Shown: in pieces, positions 37,928 to 49,087 of the stretch
Position numbering within the stretch: the stretch's first letter is position 1
Layout: each line of letters begins with the position of its first letter
Assembly: GCF_016086655.4 (NCBI RefSeq)
Contig: NC_052134.2
Span: forward strand, 38,811,971 to 38,875,970
Length of the DNA stretch: 64,000 bases
Source of the DNA: Lepeophtheirus salmonis
Taxonomy: Eukaryota; Arthropoda; Copepoda; Siphonostomatoida; Caligidae
Direction of reading: 5' to 3'
Position numbers and translations under genes: made by a program
The notes under the pieces: model-generated
Told to the model about the DNA's origin: nothing
Databases searched by the model: none
What the model saw: only the letters and a program-made list of their open reading frames with translations

Positions 37928-38011
37928 CTTATTTTTAGAATTAAAATAAATTAGCCTAAGAATATATTGATACAGTGCAACTCTCCTTTTATTTCTTATC
38001 TAAGTCCCCGG

Positions 38012-38248
38012 GATATTGCAAGGGATCCCAAACAAATAATTAAGGCAATTAAAAATAAATTGTGGGCACTGTCCAAGAAGTGATTCAAAAATAGATTTTT
38101 GTCAGGTACTTTTGAAGTTCCTGGCAGATACTTTAAAGACGGCCGATCTAATTGTTTCTTCTATGAAACAACAACGGCAACAACCGAACATGTTTTGTTG
38201 GATTGTAAAATCTTAAATGACACTTATAACGAAATGCTATCTATATAA
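38012..38248 (+). pseudogene. 3' fragment of a LINE ORF2 (Cys-His region)
   Basis: The frame reads DIARDPKQIIKAIKNKLWAL, one stop, FKNRFLSGTFEVPGRYFKDG, RSNCFFYETTTATTEHVLLD, CKILNDTYNEML and a stop. 'R..SG....PG.Y....S.C..C...TT..EH.L..C' is the Cys/His-rich segment near the C-terminus of I/R1/Jockey-type LINE ORF2 proteins. One Cys of the finger is lost (Tyr). It is 5'-truncated as usual for LINE copies. Confidence 0.65.
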
Positions 38249-38940
38249 ACTAAACTTTTTATATAATCCAAACAACGAAAAAATTGATGCAGTTATAAGC
38301 AAGGTGCAATAAATTATATATAAATTACAAACTGTTAAAAAAAATAATATTTCTAGAATTATGCCAATTGTAAAATTTTATTATAATGTTTTATCGTAAT
38401 TACCTTGATTTGTAGTCCTTCACTATTGTTGTTTTAAACGTTTTATAATAATCTTGTTCTTCTTAATAGGTTATTTTACTCATGATTTTAATTGGTTTCG
38501 AAACTTCTTGTGTTCTTAAATTTTTGAATATTAAATAAAATCACATACCTAATGCCCAAGAATAAAAAAAATATTTAGAGGTAGTTCAATGGTTTAAAAC
38601 TAACATTATTTTTAAAAAAAGGTGATTTAAAATCAACATTTGATATAACAGTTTTTTTTAGGTAAATTAATTCATCTAGTTAAATAATATTGCTATTTTA
38701 AATTTTTAATGAACACTCTGTATTTACATGAACGATAATAGAATTTAACCAAAATGTCACCTTCTATCTATCCGTTTATTCGTTAGCATATCACAGTCGA
38801 ACGATTTGACTGATACATATCAAATTTGTAAGTACGTTTATTGTTTAGTAAGATAAAGAAATAAGTGAATTATATAAGAAAAAAAACACACATATATTAA
38901 ATGATATTATTTTTTTAATTAAAATTCATAACTTGATGGA

Positions 38941-39148
38941 CAACTTGCTCTGGAGAGATTATTCACTTAACTTAATGTGAGTAGGTTCTCGCACCTCAGT
39001 CGTTTCTAGAAAAGGAAATGTACATTAATTATATGCAATTATAAGAAAATTCCGAGGTCAGATGGAGTAAATGTTGTACTATAATGTTTACTTATGATTT
39101 AATCAGTAGAACTCTATCTGACCAATTAAAGAAACATCAAAAGAAATA
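38941..39148 (+). mobile_element. tRNA-derived SINE, copy 5
   Basis: The B-box region TAGGTTCTCGCACCTCAGTC, body GAAAATTCCGAGGTCAGATG, then AGTAAATGTTGTACTA and tail CTATCTGACCAATTAAAGAA with ACATCAAAAG. The A box is degraded (CAACTTGCTCTGGAG). It matches copies 1, 2, 3 and 7 throughout. Confidence 0.75.
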
Positions 39149-39149
39149 A

Positions 39150-40260
39150 AAAATGTGAAAAATACAATTACATTAAAAATATAGTAGGGAGCTAATTTAA
39201 TTTTTTTGAAATGACCTCTGAAGTAAATTTTTGATAAGGACAACGATGATTTAACCACAAATGGATATCTTTACTATGAATAAACAATATTTATAGTGTA
39301 GATTACATAATTATTTAATAATAAACCAATAATATCACGGTTAGAAACACTTCACTTTATATATATAATATTATGAGTCTTTGTGACAATAGCATCTTAG
39401 TTAATATTAGATATTGATTTATTTCTCTTATATTGATTTTCCTAATGTTTGTTTTTTATTCATTTTTTATATCATGTTTCCCTGTTATTTTCAGTAACTT
39501 AAGCTGCAATCATATTGTACTTGGTTTTATTTTATTATATATATTACTATTTTTGATTTCATATGTTCAGTAAACATCCCAAAAGATAATGATTTAATGC
39601 TGGCTTTAATCAATACCGAAATAAAGTTAGGGATAATAAACACACAAAAAAAAAAAGTTTTATAAATATTCTAGTCTTTGTTGAATTTGCTCAAAATTCA
39701 ACAGATAGGCCTTGAGTCTAAAAAAGAGATTATAACTACTTCCGTTCAAGAATCCCAGTCTTACAGAAGCCATATTGATATATTTAAAGGATTTCTAGAA
39801 ATGCTTACGTGGAAAATACTTGAGAGATAGAGATCTAAGCACCCAAACCATTTGGATGCTGTAGTATGATAATTTTTGGATTGAAAGTTTTCAAACTTAT
39901 TTCTAGATAGTATCTGCAACTATTATTTGTCATAATTTTTCCTCGTAACAATGGGCAGTGGTAAGAGTTTATTACTCCAAAATTATATGAGTTGGCAAGC
40001 TTCATCATATGTTTTTGATTTTGTTAAAGCTGTCATCATCCTTTTCTTTTGGTAGTAAACACATATTAAATAAATAGTTTTTAGATAAAAGACTACTTAA
40101 AAAATATATAAATTCTTTAAAGTATAAAAATGCCAAAAAATTGTCAGACGGGGCAGGTTGATGTTCTTCAAGTTAAATTAAATTTTGTTTAAATTATACT
40201 GATAAATATTAAACTTTTAAATACTATTATTTATTATTACTTTTCAGATCAATGAGGCAA
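39150..40260. other. AT-rich DNA, nothing recognisable
   Basis: No gene was found. AAGCTGTCATCATCC at 40028 weakly resembles the start of repeat R1 (36838), but it cannot be extended. Confidence 0.4.
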
Positions 40261-40261
40261 G

Positions 40262-40342
40262 TTAGATCGAACCTTATTACAAGTAGATTTTGTTCAAGAA
40301 AATAATTTCTCCCGAGGTTATTGTCTTCTGTTCTACGTTGAT
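40262..40342 (-). mobile_element. tRNA-derived SINE, copy 6 (head only)
   Basis: Read on the minus strand: ACGTAGAACAGAAGACAATA, then ACCTCGGGAGAAATTATTTT, CTTGAACAAAATCTACTTG and a B-box-like GGTTCGATCTAAC. The block CTCGGGAGAAATTATT is shared with copies 1 and 4. No tail was found. Confidence 0.6.
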
Positions 40343-40912
40343 TCATATTTATTTTATGAAATTACTATCAATAGTTGCATATTGTTTCGAACATTGTAAA
40401 GAAACCAACTACTCAGTCCTCAATATTAAATCTACAGGTAAATAAATTGAAAAATGCACAAACCATATTTTATAGGGAGTTATTTATGACTTCGTTCAAG
40501 TAGAAATATGTTCCCTTGTATTCGCTAAAGACTGATTTTGGATAAGGCAGCTTAAAAATAACAAATTATTTATTCCTTCTCTTATTTAAGATTTGGCAGA
40601 ATATCAGCTAACCTAACACAAGTATCTCTCAAAAAATCATTTTAGGTGTGATCTTACATACACAAAGAATGTTTTTTTATTCAAATCTATAGTTATCATA
40701 TAAAGAATAGTTTAACAATTTATGAATAAAAACTCTTATTTTTTCGTGCAACAAAATATTATTTACTAAGATTTTGTATATTTTTAATTGATATATAAGC
40801 AATTTTCTGTGTTTGTCTTTTGTGGAAAATATCACAAATATTTGTGATATAATTATAAATAAGTTGCCAGACATATTATATAAATCAAGGAAAATAAATA
40901 TATATAAATCAA

Positions 40913-41460
40913 GTACAGGGTAGGGCAGCAAAACGTGGACTCGAGAGATGGATTTAGATATACATCAATAATTTTATATTTTAAAAATATGTTAATAGAA
41001 CATGTAGACAAGGTTTTTGTAAAACATTTTAACATATTATTGCCAAATTCATTATCAATCACAGCCTTTACAGTAGCTGCATAGGACAACTTCAGTAAGT
41101 CCACATTTTGGTGTGAGGTCTTGTTTGGTTCCCTCTCCAAAGTGCCCATGTAGAAAAGTCCAGTGGGTTCAAATCTTGTGGGGAAGGAGCCCATATTTCT
41201 TTAGACCAAAATGGAGCAATGTTATCTGCGCAGTACTTTTGACACATGGTGGAGGTATGAGAGGGGTACCTTCCTGAGCCCACACGTAGTTACCCTTCGG
41301 ATAGTTGGCAAGATGGTGTACCTAAGCACCTAATAGTAGGTTTCCTAGACGATTTTCTGTCTAGCCTTGAAACATCATAGACATCTTCTTTTCTTCAGAG
41401 GCCACATCTCCGAGGACCCTTGCTTGTGCCGGATATTTGGTGTGGTAAATCCCTTGGAAG
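40913..41460 (-). mobile_element. Tc1/mariner-type transposon, 3' half (family M1)
   Basis: The end TACAGGGTAGGGCAGCAAAA at 40913 matches the end at 34972. The relic transposase contains ADNIAPFWSKEIWAPSPQDL, NPLDFSTW, then in another frame GTLEREPNKTSHQNVDLLKL and TVKAVIDNEFGNN. The third catalytic Asp (NPLDF) is preserved, with a frameshift right after it. The 5' half present at 35400-36073 in the sister copy is missing beyond about 41460. Confidence 0.7.
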
Positions 41461-41469
41461 AAGAAAGAG

Positions 41470-42145
41470 AAGAGTGACGAGTCATATTATTTGTCGCTCT
41501 GATTTTTATTCTTCAAAAATAATAATTATAATGAAGTATAGTATTGAATTTGTGTATATGTGAGACCCTAGATATCTTGTGTCTATATTTAGTGAGATAC
41601 ATATCTTACAATGTGGAATAGTTGTGAGAAAAAAGGGATTTTATAATTTTTGCATATCATCTTTAAATTCTTATTGACATCCATTAGGTGATAAGAGGTT
41701 TAATATATTTGTCTATCACTTCATATAAGAAAAAGTTCCGATAAATTTATGTTATAATAATGAAGGAATAATCTAGCGGGGAAATCCCACGCCCACATAG
41801 TTATTTAAATGCATTGAAAAAAAAATGGCTACAAAAACAATTAGAAGGAAGATAATAATTGATGTTACAAGCATTGTGTGATGCATGATATAAATGTGTA
41901 CATACAATATTAACCTCATATCTAATATGTTATATATTAATATAAGATACTGAGAACTGTAGAATATATCTACTAAAGTATAGACGTGGCTATGTGGCAG
42001 GAACCGGGTATTTATTTATAGAGTATATTCGACCTTCCATGGAGCAGTTTACTTGAAGACGATCAACATTCCCGACTACTATAATATAAGTCTTAACAGT
42101 TTGTAACTATAATCCGGATTTATATTCGGCTAGTCATTTTCACTA
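41470..42145. other. AT-rich spacer before the LINE
   Basis: No gene was recognised. The less AT-rich patch at 41985-42060 may be the 5' untranslated part of the LINE that follows, but no promoter or initiator can be argued. Confidence 0.35.
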
Positions 42146-42149
42146 TTAA

Positions 42150-43323
42150 AGATGCTACAAACCCTGCCTAGGACTAGTACTGGTATAGATTCTAGTACAC
42201 AGAAAAATTCTTTAGACTATTTGAAAAGATCCAGATTGACGTTCAAAGGACATGTTTCTTGAGGCTCGAAGCATTGCTCTAAGTGTTTAATTGACACTGA
42301 ACCGTTATCTGAACCTTCCAGTCTGGAGATCTTATTAGACCAAAGGAAATACAATTTATCAAAACATGAAAAAGCTGATTACAATGTTCTTCTCGTAGGT
42401 GGCAAAGAAGATGAAGAACTCATGCATTTTCAACTAGAGTTCGCTAAAATAAAGGCAAAGTGCACAAGATTCAATACTGATTTTAATAAGGAGATAAAAA
42501 ATCGTACATCTGAGTCCACCTCGAAAAGCTCGGATATTTTGCCAAAAATCGATCTACCCCGACCTCCTATTCTTCCAGAAGATACAACTCATCGGTTGTG
42601 TATAATATAAAAACCACGTTGGGAAAATTACTTTAGGATGGTCTCTTTAGGTATAAGAGAGAATTTAATCCAACTATCAGGATTTTCGGCTTGCTGTTCC
42701 AAATTGATGGAGGTCGCATTCTTAAACGGCCAAACGTTCAAGAAGTTGAGAATTTAATTTTTGGATACTCCTAATTCAAGGAATTAAAGGAGTTGTAAGA
42801 GGTTTAAGAGCCCAAAGTAAATACGAGTATGAAAATCCTATTGTATTTGAAAATAAAATAATATTCACTCTCCTCATGAAGAGGATGCAAGATAGATGAT
42901 GCATTAAAAGATTTTGGCGAAATTATGAAACCTGCAAAAGAGACTTATAGATTCAGATGGGAGGAGAAATACAACTCGTGAAGGAAACATTCATGAAAAT
43001 GACAGAATAAACACTTGTTCTGTCCAAGAAGAGGGTACAATAAGCGAATATACAACTACGTTGGGGACAAATACCAATAAAAAATAATTTTAGTGTCGAA
43101 TATTTGTGAAGGAATTAATCCAATTTATGATAATTCTAGAAGCTCTAAGGACCCAAATGAAAAGAGAAGGGTAAAAAAAACCCAAAAGCCTCTTATTGAT
43201 AAGCAACAAAATTTGTCTAAGCTTGTTCGTTCACAGTCAGTTGGGAAAAGAAATATGCCGGATACATCACCATCACCAAATAAGAGGAAAACCCTCCTTA
43301 AGCAATTGAATTGCTACGAATAA
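42150..43323 (+). pseudogene. Possible ORF1 (nucleic-acid-binding) remnant of the LINE
   Basis: Pieces: MLQTLPRTSTGIDSSTQKNS followed by LDYLKRSRLTFKGHVS; then EPLSEPSSLEILLDQRKYNL and SKHEKADYNVLLVGGKEDEE; ILPKIDLPRPPILPED; and a basic C-terminal piece (43093-43323) with KDPNEKRRVKKTQK, RSQSVGKRNMPDTSPSPNKR and KTLLKQLN. The basic, Ser/Pro-rich tail just before the endonuclease ORF fits a LINE ORF1. The LPKIDLP motif also occurs in Gag-like proteins of other retroelements, so part of this could belong to a different element. At least five stops. Confidence 0.4.
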
Positions 43324-43496
43324 ATAATGGGTGTTCTTTTTGTTGATTTTATTTGTTTATTTTAAATTCTTCTGCGATAAACAACACCAAAATAAACACA
43401 GAGGGAAAAGTACACACAAAAGTCGATGATTTTTTCCACTGTAGAATGAAAAATATTACGAATCTTAGACCAAATGGCCTAGGGATTAATAAAATA

Positions 43497-44100
43497 ATGT
43501 CCTTAAACATAAGAGGAGGAAAAAATCGGAGGTCTCGCCACGCCTTGATAAAGCATTTATCTTGCTGACCATATAGAATCCGTCTTCAGGATGTTACATC
43601 CAAAGTTTCCCATACTTGTAAAATTGTATATCCCTTTTGTCTGCCTAAATCATTCTACGATTTTTTTACAGGGAATTGTTCAACAAGAGGGTTCTGACGC
43701 TTGTGTCCAAGATGCTAGAGGATTCTATATGTACAAAATCTTATAACGACTCTAGTTAATGCCATAGGTTTTTAATTTCTACTTCTGGCACAAACTTGTG
43801 TTTAATAAATGCGTATGGTCCTTACGAAATATCATTTCCGTTCTTTCAGGGAATAATAAATACTCAAAGGAAATCCCTACCCTACTTTCATTAATTGGGG
43901 ATATGAATGTGGATCTTGAATCATCAGGAAAATATGCAAATAAGTCTATTCTTCGTAAATTGATTTTGGAACTCCATTTATTAGACACAGTTGGTATTTT
44001 GAATCAAATATTGTATATCATGGTTAAGAGGAAACCAAAATTCCAGTATTGATTTGGTTCTTTTTCTCCTGTTTCATTTTCTAATGTTAAAAAGCATATT
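43497..44100 (+). pseudogene. LINE endonuclease domain remnant
   Basis: MSLNIRGGKNRRSRHALIKH matches the start of the APE-like endonuclease (metal-binding Asn). Next come LINAYGPYEISFPFFQG (a '.NAYGP' motif), then LIGDMNVDLESSGKYANKSI, whose GD-x-N carries catalytic Asp and Asn, and LRKLILELHLLDTVG. These are three successive landmarks of LINE endonucleases, which nick target DNA to prime reverse transcription. The SDH C-terminal motif appears only as PSSDK near 44115. Frameshifts separate the blocks. Confidence 0.7.
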
Positions 44101-44106
44101 ATCGCC

Positions 44107-44420
44107 TTGAACCATCTTCAGATAAAGAAATATTGGAGCTTGAGTTTAGGTGTGCTTCTTCATCACGTATATTCAAAATCCCAAAGTGGTTTTTGATGGA
44201 GGATAAATTAAAACAATTATTGCCGGATAGATTAAAAGAGAAATTCAATGCATCTTTTACTACACGGAGGGGAGCTAATACTCTAGAGCATTGTATCCTT
44301 GATTCTACGAGGAGATTTGTTAGAAATAATAAAAAGCAGCTGATGATTTACGAAAGAAGATATAGGAAATTTTGGAAAATTGAACTCTATTGGGCGAACT
44401 TTCACATCCGACACTGTTAA
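44107..44420 (+). pseudogene. LINE linker between endonuclease and reverse transcriptase
   Basis: ILELEFRCASSSRIFKIPKW is followed by FLMEDKLKQLLPDRLKEKFN and later DSTRRFVRNNKKQLMIYERR. The pattern (Arg-x-W after the endonuclease, then helix-rich basic sequence) fits the region between endonuclease and polymerase in LINE ORF2. It is open for 95 codons from 44133. Confidence 0.5.
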
Positions 44421-44479
44421 TTGCTTTAGTAAAAATATGGTGGCTGTAGTATTTTATTCGATGACAAACCCCATATAAT

Positions 44480-45372
44480 TGATATCTACACCGACGATGT
44501 GACTTTGTTTATAGAAGCCTACTGATCAACCCAACTCATTAGGAGAATTGAGGCTATTTTGTCTTTTTTCAAAAAATTTGAAAAGAAGTCGGGGTTAGAA
44601 ATTAATGAAAGAAAAACGAGTATTCTGGCTTTAGGTGAATAGAGTCCAGTTATAGGATCTAAGCTTGTGGGTTGCCTTATCAAGGAAAAAATTACTGTAT
44701 CTGGTATAGAGTATGAAAATCAAGGGGTTCATGGAAAAACATTCTCTTTTCGTCAAAGTTTGAATCTCCAGTCGTGTATTGACTTTTATAATACATTTAC
44801 TCCTGTACAAGGTATCAGCTCTACCATTATTGGCAGATTTGGCAATCAAAGAGGAGAGCAAATGGCTTTTGTGTCTCTTGCACAAGTCTTTTATTCCGGC
44901 TCTTAAAAGACTTAGAAAACATCTTGATGGTGGATTGGTACTCTTACGTGGAGTTTTACCAAAAAATTATATAGAAAATTGATCTTGAATGGAGATCGAC
45001 TGTATGTAATTCGATTGGACTATGCTTAGCTCTGACTAATCAAATAGTTTTTTGGATTACATCTCTAAAACTTGGGCAGCTGTACAAAGAATTATATGGC
45101 ACGGGAATCCTGTCTTTGTCTACGTCCACAGTGGATATCGTGAGACAAAATGCATGCAAAATATATTTTTCAAGAGTATAGAAAATCCCAGGGACTTGGA
45201 AATGGAAGCAATGACTGATAAAATAATTAATATTCCTGACTGGAACTGCCCCACAAAATCCCTGTTAAATGATGGAAAATATCGGGTTCCCCTAACAAGT
45301 TCTGCAAGACATCATTTACTTCTAGGGCCCTGGGATATAAAGATGACGATTTTGCATTCGCATGTATATTGA
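44480..45372 (+). pseudogene. LINE reverse transcriptase palm and C-terminal remnant
   Basis: IIDIYTDDVTLFIEAY holds the polymerase active-site box ([YF]xDD; here Y-T-D-D), a stop, then LIRRIEAILSFFKKFEKKSG and LEINERKTSILALGE, the 'SGL.IN..KT..+..G' box immediately downstream in LINE reverse transcriptases. Then follow SKLVGCLIKEKITVSGIEYE and, to 45372, RIIWHGNPVFVYV and FKSIENPRDLEMEAMTDKII. The fingers and earlier palm motifs are absent. The enzyme would copy element RNA at nicked chromosomal DNA; this copy cannot. Confidence 0.75.
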
Positions 45373-45477
45373 CAAATTTTTGTATAAACGGTTTAATATG
45401 AGAAAAAATGAATAAAATCCAAATTATGTACGAGACGTGTGTTTTTGTGTATAACAAGTTTTTATCAATCTAAAATA

Positions 45478-45530
45478 TATATGTAGGCCATTTGAAAATA
45501 AATGTGTAATAATTCCTAACAAAAGGCATC
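45478..45530 (+). repeat. Short copy of a segment found in the 45990-47240 arm
   Basis: TAGGCCATTTGAAAATAAAT with GTGTAATAATTCCTAACAAA closely matches 46112-46160 (TAGGTCATTTGAAAATATTT then ATGTAATAAATCCTAACAGA). It is a direct duplicate about 630 bp upstream, just past the LINE end. Confidence 0.5.
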
Positions 45531-45989
45531 CACATCAATTTAACGCTACATTATCCCCCTTTCAACTCATTTAGCAATACATCATCAATCACCCATAATT
45601 TTATTGTTCCTTGGATTTAAATTTATTTATTTTTTCATTCCAATGAGCAAGATCATGACGCTCTTTGCTAACAATAAATATACCTAATGTTGTTTTAAAT
45701 AAATTTTTTCTATAGAGCTTTTTACCTTGGAACTAAAAAGATCGAATATTGACTCAAGATTCGTTAATGGGAACCTATTTGAACGTAGTAAGTGAACTGG
45801 GTAAACTCAAAATTTCTCTTGTTAAATTTGGTTTTATGAAAATGTATGAAATTATTACAATCATAGAAAATAAGTCCAAGTACTAGATTTTGGGAGTATA
45901 AACAAATGAATCACCTCGGTTCTATATTTTTTCCAACCTCGAAAACATATTTTGTAAACAAAATCATTGACCGAAATTACTATGCTATA

Positions 45990-47240
45990 GCTTTTTCGCC
46001 CACTGCCTAATACCTACATTTATTATTGTTATTTAAACCATAAAACACAAAAAATGACCACTCAAATTTTCTATAGCAGTTTGGCAATTAAAGCCTTTTT
46101 TAAAATCCTATGTAGGTCATTTGAAAATATTTATGTAATAAATCCTAACAGAAGGTTTTAGAGTATAATTTCGGTTCAGAGTCATATTTTGAAATTTAAT
46201 AACCATATGGATGAAAATTTAAATTAATAAAAAATGATAAAAAACATTCCAACATTCGAATGATAAGATAATTATTTATTTATCTTAAATATAATTCCTA
46301 CACAATGTGTCTAATCATTCAAAAATCCAGTAAAATAAAGGATCTTTTATGGAAGCATTTATTTTTCTATTACTTTATATTTTCTCTAAAACTCAAGAAT
46401 AAACCTTATATTACAACTTCAAAAGATTTGTTATCAAAAGAAAGTTTGATTTTAATTATTTTTTTCAGTTTAATTTTTCATTTGCTAATATAATATTTAA
46501 TCCTTAATCAATGTATGTGTTCGTGAATTTTTTTTGAAATTAATTATAATTAAGTCAATAACTTGACTATTATATATTTTAGGAAGATTTAAATTTAAAT
46601 ATTTTTCATATCCAATATAAATATTTGAATAGTATGTAGTTATTGATTACATGTAAGTAATTTAATCGAATTATTTATATTTCATTTTTGAAGTTTTCCT
46701 CCCTCCAAAGTATTCATCACTTCTTAAAAATTAGTCAAATAATTGAATAAATTGTATGTATTTAATTTTGAATCATTTTCGCACAACCTTATATTGTATT
46801 TTTATTTAATATTCTATAAGTAAATTAAAAGTTAAACTGAAAAGAACTTCGAACTTTCTTTAGACAACAAATCGTTTTGAATTTTACTATGAGGTTTATT
46901 CTTTAGTTTTAGTTATAATATAACACAATTGAAAAAACAATAATAAAAAATATGAGCTTCCAAATAAATTTTGTGATTAGGCACATTTTGTCGAAACTGT
47001 ATTCAAGATAATTTAGTAAATATTTCATCTTTCAAATGCTGGAATGTTTTTTATTAATTTTAATTTTCATCTATATAGTTATTTCATTTTGAAATATGGC
47101 TCTGAATCAAAATGTTATTCAAAAATGTTTTTAAAGGCGAAATCTTCTGCAATTGAAAATTTTAAAAATCTTATCCATTTTTTATGGCTAAAATAGCAAT
47201 AATAAGAGTGGGTCTTAGCTGGCATGAGTTCCAAGACCTG
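45990..47240. mobile_element. Non-autonomous element with about 250-300 bp inverted arms
   Basis: The left arm (45990-46285) contains TTTATTATTGTTATTTAAAC, GGTTCAGAGTCATATTTTGA and AAAAAACATTCCAACATT. The right arm (46995-47240), read inverted, gives CTTATTATTGCTATTTTAGC, GATTCAGAGCCATATTTCAA and AAAAAACATTCCAGCATT. The core (46290-46990) is AT-rich and has no supported gene; the 62-codon frame at 46305 is low-complexity. A solo arm lies at 19651-19900. Confidence 0.6.
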
Positions 47241-47719
47241 AATTTTTTTTCATAGTCAAATTCTTATAAATCAAATTTGTGTTATAGTTGTATTATAACA
47301 ATAATTATTTATGTACCACATAGACATGGAAATATGATCAAATTAAGGTGAGGTGAAACAAAAAAAGAATGTAGCAAAACGTAATTTGATGTAATTTTTT
47401 CTTTTGATTTCAGTGATGCCAATATTTCCTAAATTTATTCGACATCGACGGAGTAATCTGAAATTGTTGACAGATTTTACAATTTCATTTTTTCTCCGCT
47501 TCTTTAATTCTATAGTATGATTTTTGGACATACATTATTACATAAATGGTTCATGTTAGATTCATGAAATTACGTAAAACGATAGTTGAAATATTAAGTT
47601 GTTTGGAACTGATTTATAATGACCTAATAAGACAAGAAATTGTATTTAGGTTTTTTTAAAAGTACTCAATCATATCACAAAGTCCTATTTGTCTGGTATA
47701 ACGTCGTGCAATTATCCTC

Positions 47720-48330
47720 CTACTCCCACAACTGACTGAGAAGTTCTTCTTCGTTCACATGCTTAATCAGCCGCTGAATGCTGTGTGTGAGGTCTTCATG
47801 GCTATCAAAATTGTTATCGCAGACCATGTGTTTCAGATAACAGAAAATAAGTCAGTCACAGAGATTGAAATTTGGGCTTTAGTCACTCTGATTAATTGTT
47901 TTCCCCTTTTTCCACGTTAAGAACTGCCTCATCACTCCCTCATCCTTGTTGGCCTGAGAGAGAGAATAGGCTACACGCACGCTGATGAGGGTTTTGAAGC
48001 AGAAATCATCAGTAAGGATCATAAAAACTACTGTGGTTGGTAGGTCAAAGCTCCGCCGAGATCACTACAACGCTTAATCGGGTGTTTTCTGTACCTGGTC
48101 TTTTATTTGAGCGATGTTGTTGAGTGTAATTGTCTCCCAGCGATGTCCTGATGGGACACCTTTCCCGAGGTTAAAAATACCAACCCAGATCTCACCAGCC
48201 CACCAGAAGATTGCTGCACGAATAGGACAGACATAAGTGTAAACGATAGTGACGTCGGTGTGGATCTAAGACACTATTTTCCCCGTTTGTAGCGTATCCA
48301 ATAGTACAAGCGAAAATTGTCAGTCTCCAT
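47720..48330 (-). pseudogene. Internally deleted mariner-type transposase gene
   Basis: The start at 48330 gives METDNFRLYYWIRYKRGK, a Mos1-like opening. In shifting frames follow AAIFWWAGEIWVGIFNLGKG, VPSGHRWETITLNNIAQIKD, QVQKTPD and VFMILTDDFCFKTLISVRVA, the two helix-turn-helix modules with the GRP-like linker. It then jumps to the C-terminal part SPNFNLCDYLIFCYLKHMVC, then DNNFDSHEDLTHSIQRLIKH, and stops at 47720. The catalytic first and second Asp segments are gone. Length is about 200 codons against about 345. At least four stops or frameshifts. Confidence 0.65.
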
Positions 48331-48583
48331 GTTTAGCGACGAATGAGAAACATTTGCAAATGTGGTAAGTAGGGATGAATAACTATAAAATATTTGTCCA
48401 CTATAAAATTGATGCTGGTGGAATTTTATAGCTAACTATTCTCCTTTCCTTTCAAATAAACCTGTCTCAATCATTTCAGAACAACCTAAATTTTAAGTAT
48501 GAGAGAAAATTTAAAAAAATAAAATAATTTAAAGAATTACAGGATTTTTTAATATATATATATATTATACCCATTACCGTGCG

Positions 48584-49087
48584 CGGAAAACTGCATTGGG
48601 AGAAATTGCCAGTGGAAGATTGCCGTGGAGAAAATTGTCGTGTTTTTTTTTTCATTATTAGGGGAGTTCTTTGGATGTATGTGATACTTTGGCGGTGCCT
48701 TTTAAGGATCCAGGGGTACCCTCAAGTACCTGCACAACCCAAGGGATTGAAACTACTTTTTGGTATTAGAGGTTTTTTTTGGATATATGGGATGCTTTGG
48801 CGGTGGTGTTTAAATATCCCACACTACCCCCGAGACCCTTACCAACTCAAAGACTTTGAACTAGTTTGTGGTGTTAGAGGGGTTCCTTGGATGTATTGGT
48901 GGTAGTTTTTAATAATCCCACACTACCCCCGGGACATTGGCCAATCCGAGGGTGGAGAATATTCAACCATATTTGAATTTGATCAAAAATACGGGCAATT
49001 TTCTCCCTGGCAATTTTCCTAACTAGCTATTTTCCTCCATGGCAATCTTCAACTAGTAATTTTCCCCATGGCAGTTTTCCTAGTACC
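48584..49087. mobile_element. Foldback-type element with inverted arms and internal 108-bp repeats
   Basis: Left arm GGAAAACTGCATTGGGAGAA, then ATTGCCAGTGGAAGATTGCC and GTGGAGAAAATTGTC. The right arm read inverted is CTAGGAAAACTGCCATGGGG, then GAAGATTGCCATGGAGGAAA and GGGAGAAAATTGCCCGTATT. Each arm is itself built of about 20-bp near-repeats (GAAAA.TGCC..GGGAGAAAAT). Between them are nearly three tandem units of about 108 bp. The element at 56837-57376 belongs to the same family. GC content is clearly above background. Confidence 0.7.
48660..48950 (+). repeat. Tandem repeat, about 108-bp unit, 2.7 copies, frame-preserving
   Basis: Units begin TTAGGGGAGTTCTTTGGATG (48659), TTAGAGGTTTTTTTTGGATA (about 48768) and TTAGAGGGGTTCCTTGGATG (48876). 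The period is 108 bases, exactly 36 codons, so an open frame from 48579 to 48905 runs through it. It gives repeated peptides IRGVLWMYVILWRCLLRIQG, IRGFFWIYGMLWRWCLNIPH and VRGVPWMYWW. I regard the frame as incidental. Confidence 0.65.

Larger units (their letters stand above)
42150..45372 (+). mobile_element. Decayed non-LTR retrotransposon (LINE), about 3.2 kb
   Basis: In one orientation there is a possible ORF1 remnant, an apurinic-type endonuclease remnant, a linker, a shortened reverse transcriptase palm with the catalytic Y-x-D-D motif and a C-terminal tail. Many stops and frameshifts occur throughout. Most of the N-terminal reverse transcriptase (fingers and first palm motifs) is missing between about 44420 and 44480, so an internal deletion is inferred. 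No poly(A) tail or target-site duplication was identified. Confidence 0.7.

Noticed and set aside
48579..48905. 108-codon open frame as a real gene
   Set aside because: It is wholly inside a foldback repeat and its peptide repeats simply mirror the 108-bp DNA repeat. No independent coding evidence.
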